Assembly (NCBI GenBank): GCA_030636125.1
Contig: DAOVXM010000063.1
Coordinates: forward strand, 1 to 9,497
Source: Chloroflexota bacterium
GTDB taxonomy: Bacteria; Chloroflexota; Anaerolineae; Anaerolineales; UBA4823
Direction: 5' to 3'
Length of the DNA stretch: 9,497 nucleotides
Position 1 is the stretch's first letter; each line of letters opens with the position of its first letter. Both the position numbers and the translations under genes were made by a program. The notes beneath the pieces were generated by a model. The model saw nothing but the letters and a program-made list of their open reading frames with translations. It was not told where the DNA came from and searched no databases. This document shows positions 5,562 through 9,497 of this stretch, piece after piece.

Positions 5562-7196
5562 CTATAATTCAGGCATCAAGAAGGACTTCTCCCTTAGAAT
5601 CCCATCTTGGATAACTTGCATAGTGAGTGAGTTTTCCGGCAGGAGCTGTTTCCATGAGAACTGCTGCAATTTCACAAAACCCATCCGGGAGGCAGCTTCC
5701 AGATACTCGTTTAGCGGCAGGGATGTCCGGAAAAGCTGGTAATACAAAAAACGCCGGGCGTTGGGTTGGAACTCTGGCGGCATATGGATGGTTTTAACAT
5801 TAAGGAAGGCTTCCACCTGATCGCGAAAGTCTCCTTGACTCTGGGGGAAAAAGACGATCGGATATTGAGTGTAACGCGCTTTGCCGCCGCATACCACAGC
5901 GCTCCCCAAGAGCGTTGCTTCCAGACCGATGGAAGAGTTGTAAACAATGACAAACTTCGAACGTTGGATCAGCTCATAGGAACTGATGTATTCTTGTGAG
6001 TCGATGAAAATTACATTTGGCAGTGTGTTTATCTTGTTTCGCAGCACCCAATCTCGCACGCTCTCATTGCTTTGTTTTGCTGTGCCTGGACGCATCTCAT
6101 CAGGGTGCGCACGGATGACAAACAATGTTTCCGGGTGGGTCTGGATAATCTCAAGCACCAGGTCGAGCCAGGCAAACATGTGTGGAAAGAGCACATTCGC
6201 GTGCACCTGGCTGGTATCGTAGACCACATTGGTAAAGATCGGCACAATCTGGTGAAACTGATCAGCTTTTTGGATGAAGGCATCGTCCAGACTTTGCATT
6301 TCAGGCCAAAAGCGAATACCAGCCATCGTGAATTCACCCTGGAAGCGTTGTTCCAAATAAGCATCTAGTCTAGCGTTTTGCTCGGAAGTCAGTTCAAAAT
6401 CGTCTGGTATCTTGATCGGATATGCGGTCGGTTCACCTTCGGTAAAAAAGGTTGATAGATGTTGAAAACCGACCTCGTGAGCTACCGATCGAATCCCCAA
6501 CTGACGGGCAACCCAGCGCGCGCTTGCCTCTGGGTACATGATGCCGTTAAAGATGATCACGTTCTGCGGTTTGAGCTTATGCAGTAACGCAGCGTATTCT
6601 TGGGCGACGTTATGAGCTGATAAGATGTACTCGCGCAACAGGTAACGATTTGCATCATCGTTAGGCAGTGTATGGCGGCGCAACGCCCAACGGATCGATG
6701 GCAATACCAGGCGACCTAATGGAATGGGATCGTTGAAGCCAAGGCGGTCGTCGTGATATTGGAAAGCGCTTAGTGCCTCAACACTGAGGTCTGCCAGTGC
6801 TCCGGTCAGTTCAGGGTCCACCTTATAGGTGAAGTTGTGCATCTCAGCACCGGCATATAGGCGTTGAGATTGAGCCAAGCAGGACGCGCAAGGGGGCGCA
6901 GTGGTGTAGTCCGTGCGGCTTGTACCCAGCACACAATGACTCATGCCCTCATGGCAGACGAAATGTACCACCGGTATTCCAGCTAGGCGCAGGCTCCAGC
7001 CAACCAACAGTGAAAATGCTGCGTTCAGACTGAGACCGGTCAACCGCGCAGTGGCGTTGAAGATCACTACTGGAGGTTGGTCGGGCTGAGGTTGGGCGTG
7101 TTCCGCGACCTGGTGTGTTAACTGAGCGATGCGGTTTTGATGCTGCCAATTGTCAGTCCATTGACGGAGACGGGAGAAGGTGCTTTTACTATCCAT
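5562..7196 (-). CDS. GT-B-like surface polysaccharide glycosyltransferase
   Basis: A 544-residue cytoplasmic protein resembling capsule/CDP-glycerol-type GT-B transferases. The C-terminal half has the donor-side signatures LFVIRAHPDEMRPG (358-371), NVIFIDS (394-400), and FVIVYNSSIGLEATLLGSAVV (415-435, the conserved Ser/Gly/Glu patch). The N-terminal half has a Rossmann-like strand VVIFNA (43-48), then cysteines 81, 88, 103 and 106 (CX6C and CX2C), a possible metal site. QNVIIFNG (211-218) and GIRSVAHEVGF (234-244) follow the pattern in which a first domain binds the acceptor. No membrane segment is evident. Placed just after the synthase fusion, it is the best candidate to transfer the finished sugar, but donor and acceptor cannot be read from sequence. 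No clear Shine-Dalgarno precedes the ATG. Similarity to Kdo-transferase-like capsule proteins is by eye only. Confidence 0.72.
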   Translation of the reverse strand: MDSKSTFSRLRQWTDNWQHQNRIAQLTHQVAEHAQPQPDQPPVVIFNATARLTGLSLNAAFSLLVGWSLRLAGIPVVHFVCHEGMSHCVLGTSRTDYTTAPPCASCLAQSQRLYAGAEMHNFTYKVDPELTGALADLSVEALSAFQYHDDRLGFNDPIPLGRLVLPSIRWALRRHTLPNDDANRYLLREYILSAHNVAQEYAALLHKLKPQNVIIFNGIMYPEASARWVARQLGIRSVAHEVGFQHLSTFFTEGEPTAYPIKIPDDFELTSEQNARLDAYLEQRFQGEFTMAGIRFWPEMQSLDDAFIQKADQFHQIVPIFTNVVYDTSQVHANVLFPHMFAWLDLVLEIIQTHPETLFVIRAHPDEMRPGTAKQSNESVRDWVLRNKINTLPNVIFIDSQEYISSYELIQRSKFVIVYNSSIGLEATLLGSAVVCGGKARYTQYPIVFFPQSQGDFRDQVEAFLNVKTIHMPPEFQPNARRFLYYQLFRTSLPLNEYLEAASRMGFVKLQQFSWKQLLPENSLTMQVIQDGILREKSFLMPEL

Positions 7197-7267
7197 TGCC
7201 GTTAGCTTGAAGATTGATGCTGGTAGATCTCCGGGTTAAGCAGGATGAAATTTAGACTTTAGAGCAA

Positions 7268-9157
7268 TCAAGTTGTGGCGCTGGCTTTGAAGTAGGCTTC
7301 TGAGAGGCGCTGGATAGCGATCAAGAAACCTTCACCCTGGCGTTGGTGTCCACGCCAGATTTCAGGGATCATCGTGCCGTGATAGTCTCCGATGATGCGG
7401 AAGAACTGCACCCAGTCAATAGTGCCTTCGCCAATTTGCAACCCCTCACCATCCAGTCCGGCTCCGTCTGACAGGTGTAGATGACGAATATAAGGCAAAA
7501 GGACTTTTACCTGTTCGTCAAAATCTACATGGGCCCAGTTGCAATATAGTTTCGAATGGGAGGTGTCGAAGCACATATTCAGTCCCATCGAAGTGATGAA
7601 ATCGCGTATTTCGTAGCTGTCCATAAAGGCATTTGTCAACCATTGACCGCCAAAATACCATGGATGTGGCGGCAGATTTTCTAGCAGCAACTCCACGCCT
7701 TCGAAATCCAGTTCATTCACCGAGCGGCGCAGGTTATCGTAGAGCTTATCACGCTGTTGTATGGGGTGATCCAGGCTCATCGCTCCCGGGTGGATGATCA
7801 CTTTAGGCGTATCGACGAAATGTGGCGCTATCTCGCGGGTCAGGTTTATGGCCTTCTGCATTAATTTGAGAGATCCCAGGCGCTGGCCCTCATCTAATGA
7901 GCATAAGTCCACTAAAGTACGTTCCCAGAACTCCGGAGCATGCACAACCAACTTGATGTTATGGTTGCCGCCAGGGTAGTGCTCGTCCAGGTCTTGATCT
8001 GTAAAGTGGTATTCCAGCATGTGTGGCTTGTAAACCAGCATTTCCTCATAATCGCGGAACCGTACGGTAAATCCATACTCCATAGGTAAAGTGTGTTCAT
8101 AGTCGAGGGCAATCGTAATGCCCAGGTCGCGCTCGAGAAAAGGCTCATCCTCTTCAATGACGCGTTCAGCTACTCGTCCGACCAATTCCGAGTAGTGTTG
8201 TGGAGAGATACCCAAAGCTGGACCCTTGACCGAGACCATGTCGGAGGTGATCGTTTCGCCGGGTTTGATGTTTCTGGTAGCGACCAGACTTTTACCTAAC
8301 ACTTCGCGGTTTAATATCTCACCACGCGAAATAAATTTTTCCTCGCCGGTCCCCAAGGCTTCTGTAACTTGCCGGATGTCGCGCACCATTTTTCCGAAGC
8401 CATGCGGCTCCAGGCTGGCAGCGTGGTCGGGACCATCCATTGTGCGGTCAAGAGTGATATGACGCTCAATAATGCTGGCTCCTAAAACAGAAGCCACAGT
8501 GGAGACAGCGATACCGCGTTCATGCCCCGAGTAGCCAACCGGGACATCAAAGCGGCGTAGTTGATCCATGAATCGTAAGTTGATATCTTCAAAGGCGGCC
8601 GGATAAGTGCTGTTGCAGTGCAGCAAGGCAAACTCAGCGCCACGTCCTTTGAGAAAATCGACTGTAAATTCGACTTCATCCATGTGAGACATGCCCGTGG
8701 ATAAAATAAGCGGTTTCCCTTTTTTAGCTAGATGGGCGAGCAAAGGAATGTTGGTAAGATCGGCGGAAGCTACTTTATAGGCTGGTACACCTAACTCCTC
8801 TAAGAAGTTGGCGCTCTCTGGATCGAAGGCCGAGCACATAAAGGTAATCCCTGTATCACGGCAGTAATCCACGATTCTGTAGTAGGCTTCATTGGGCAAC
8901 TCTACTCGTTGTAAGATCGGTAGGAGATAGCGCAGAGTCTTCTCACCAGCGTTGACATTTTCGAGATATTTTTTGGAATAGAGTTTATTCAGGTCGCGCT
9001 TTTGAAATTTAACTGCATCCGCACCAGCGGCAACGGAAGCATCGATCAGCTCAATGGCTAAATCAAGCAGACCATTGTGATTAACACCTATTTCGGCGAT
9101 GATATACGAGGGGTGTCCATCACCGATTAGGCGGTCACCAATTTTTATTTCGGGCAT
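7268..9157 (-). CDS. Sialic-acid-synthase (NeuB) / SAF / sugar-isomerase-like TIM-barrel fusion
   Basis: A 629-residue, three-part enzyme. Residues 1-285 are a NeuB-type synthase that would condense phosphoenolpyruvate with a 2-acetamido-hexose to a nonulosonic acid. Blocks are IIAEIGVNHNG (19-29), KFQKR (50-54), LSTGM (152-156), LLHCNSTYP (179-187), GYSGHERG (208-215) and ERHITLD (231-237). His212 and His233 fit the metal ligands. The GYSGHE/ERHITLD wording resembles NANS-type synthases. Residues 291-346 are the SAF/antifreeze-like domain (ITSDM, LVGRV). Residues about 365-629 are an AP-endonuclease-2/sugar-isomerase TIM barrel with HAPEFW (406-411), IHPGAM (455-460), LLLENLP (490-496), FDTSHS (530-535), HLHLSDG (559-565) and IPEIW (597-601). 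His456, Glu493, Asp531/His534, His561 and Glu599 are plausible metal ligands. The barrel may make the synthase's substrate or act on its product (inference). Confidence 0.9.
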   Translation of the reverse strand: MPEIKIGDRLIGDGHPSYIIAEIGVNHNGLLDLAIELIDASVAAGADAVKFQKRDLNKLYSKKYLENVNAGEKTLRYLLPILQRVELPNEAYYRIVDYCRDTGITFMCSAFDPESANFLEELGVPAYKVASADLTNIPLLAHLAKKGKPLILSTGMSHMDEVEFTVDFLKGRGAEFALLHCNSTYPAAFEDINLRFMDQLRRFDVPVGYSGHERGIAVSTVASVLGASIIERHITLDRTMDGPDHAASLEPHGFGKMVRDIRQVTEALGTGEEKFISRGEILNREVLGKSLVATRNIKPGETITSDMVSVKGPALGISPQHYSELVGRVAERVIEEDEPFLERDLGITIALDYEHTLPMEYGFTVRFRDYEEMLVYKPHMLEYHFTDQDLDEHYPGGNHNIKLVVHAPEFWERTLVDLCSLDEGQRLGSLKLMQKAINLTREIAPHFVDTPKVIIHPGAMSLDHPIQQRDKLYDNLRRSVNELDFEGVELLLENLPPHPWYFGGQWLTNAFMDSYEIRDFITSMGLNMCFDTSHSKLYCNWAHVDFDEQVKVLLPYIRHLHLSDGAGLDGEGLQIGEGTIDWVQFFRIIGDYHGTMIPEIWRGHQRQGEGFLIAIQRLSEAYFKASATT

Positions 9158-9162
9158 TTGTG

Positions 9163-9167
9163 CCTCC
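9163..9167 (-). promoter_or_regulatory. Shine-Dalgarno GGAGG deciding the synthase start
   Basis: GGAGG lies 5 nt before the ATG at 9157, and translation from there opens with MPEIKIGDRLIG, where NeuB homologues normally begin. The frame is open to an ATG at 9238, but those 27 extra residues match nothing in the family and that ATG has no ribosome binding site. The upstream start is therefore rejected. Confidence 0.8.
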
Positions 9168-9265
9168 ACATGGAAGGGGTGAGTGTTTCTGGGCGTATAT
9201 GTGATTGGTTGGCTTTCTAGTGTTCCGTCAAGTATCATTGTTTAGTAAGAATTCTATATGAACGC

Positions 9266-9497
9266 TCAATACCGGACACATTTAGCATCGAATAAATTAA
9301 AGGAGACTGGAATAGGTAAATGCTCATTGAGAAAATGGTCAAGGAGAGCAAGTCCCAATCGGAACAAACTCCAGTCACAACGGTCAGTGCGATGAATGAT
9401 AGCAACCCAATCATCTCGATGAGCTATAACACCAAGATAAATGATCCACAGATAAGCCAAGCAAGCTGCTACCATCAATCGTGCTAGACGGTCAGGA
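9266..9497 (-). CDS. Partial IS transposase, C-terminal part (runs off right edge)
   Basis: The frame is open from the right edge (PDRLARLMVAACLAYLWI) to a TGA at 9266-9268. It carries the pattern seen at the C-terminus of IS4-like DDE transposases: a hydrophobic helix, IHRTDRCDWSLFRLGL, then LLDHFLNEHLPIPVSF. The catalytic residues would lie beyond the window. The element's left end should fall between about 9240 and 9300 but no terminal repeat can be confirmed without the other end. The last residues (NLFDAKCVRY) fit the family less well, so the original C-terminus may be altered. It lies 108 bp upstream of the synthase fusion and marks the edge of the glycan cluster as seen here. Confidence 0.6.
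   Translation of the reverse strand, partial: PDRLARLMVAACLAYLWIIYLGVIAHRDDWVAIIHRTDRCDWSLFRLGLALLDHFLNEHLPIPVSFNLFDAKCVRY

Noticed and set aside
9158..9238. Upstream ATG at 9238 as the start of the synthase fusion
   Set aside because: The 27 added residues have no family counterpart and there is no ribosome binding site, whereas the ATG at 9157 has GGAGG 5 nt upstream and the usual NeuB N-terminus.

Overview
This 9.5 kb bacterial window carries seven complete protein-coding genes, all on the minus strand, with a cut-off reading frame at each edge. Transcription therefore runs from high to low coordinates. The content is a surface-glycan (nonulosonic/sialic-acid-type) biosynthesis and decoration cluster. 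The organism cannot be fixed from the sequence. The long multidomain fusions, mid-range base composition and the style of the transposase remnant at the right edge would suit an environmental lineage such as Chloroflexota, but that is a guess.

Right to left: 9266-9497 is the C-terminal part of an IS transposase, running off the edge. 7268-9157 is a three-domain fusion of a sialic-acid synthase (NeuB/NANS type), an SAF domain and a sugar-isomerase-like TIM barrel. 5562-7196 is a GT-B-like surface polysaccharide transferase. 4647-5537 is a SAM-dependent methyltransferase. After a 108-bp gap with a candidate promoter comes an overlapping pair: a small carrier protein (4284-4538) and a class II aminoacyl-tRNA-synthetase-like amino acid:[carrier protein] ligase (3086-4291). 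A roughly 145-bp gap with repeated motifs precedes a GNAT + AAC(3)-like acyltransferase fusion (1630-2940). Then comes a DUF2172/DUF4910 aminopeptidase-like protein with a C-terminal winged helix (211-1560). A partial reading frame runs off the left edge.

Inferred working model: the synthase fusion makes a nonulosonic acid from an amino sugar. The aaRS-like ligase activates a small amino acid and loads it on the carrier protein. The two acyltransferase domains, perhaps with the peptidase-like protein, transfer or edit the acyl/aminoacyl group on the sugar amine. The methyltransferase methylates the sugar or its substituent, and the glycosyltransferase places the sugar in a surface glycan. From memory, the Campylobacter jejuni flagellin-glycosylation locus around Cj1295-Cj1308 has a similar parts list (DUF2172 protein, AAC(3)-like and GNAT proteins, carrier proteins, methyltransferase, amino-acid-activating enzyme). 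That makes a carrier-protein-dependent nonulosonate decoration system the most attractive reading. The substrates are not determined by the sequence.
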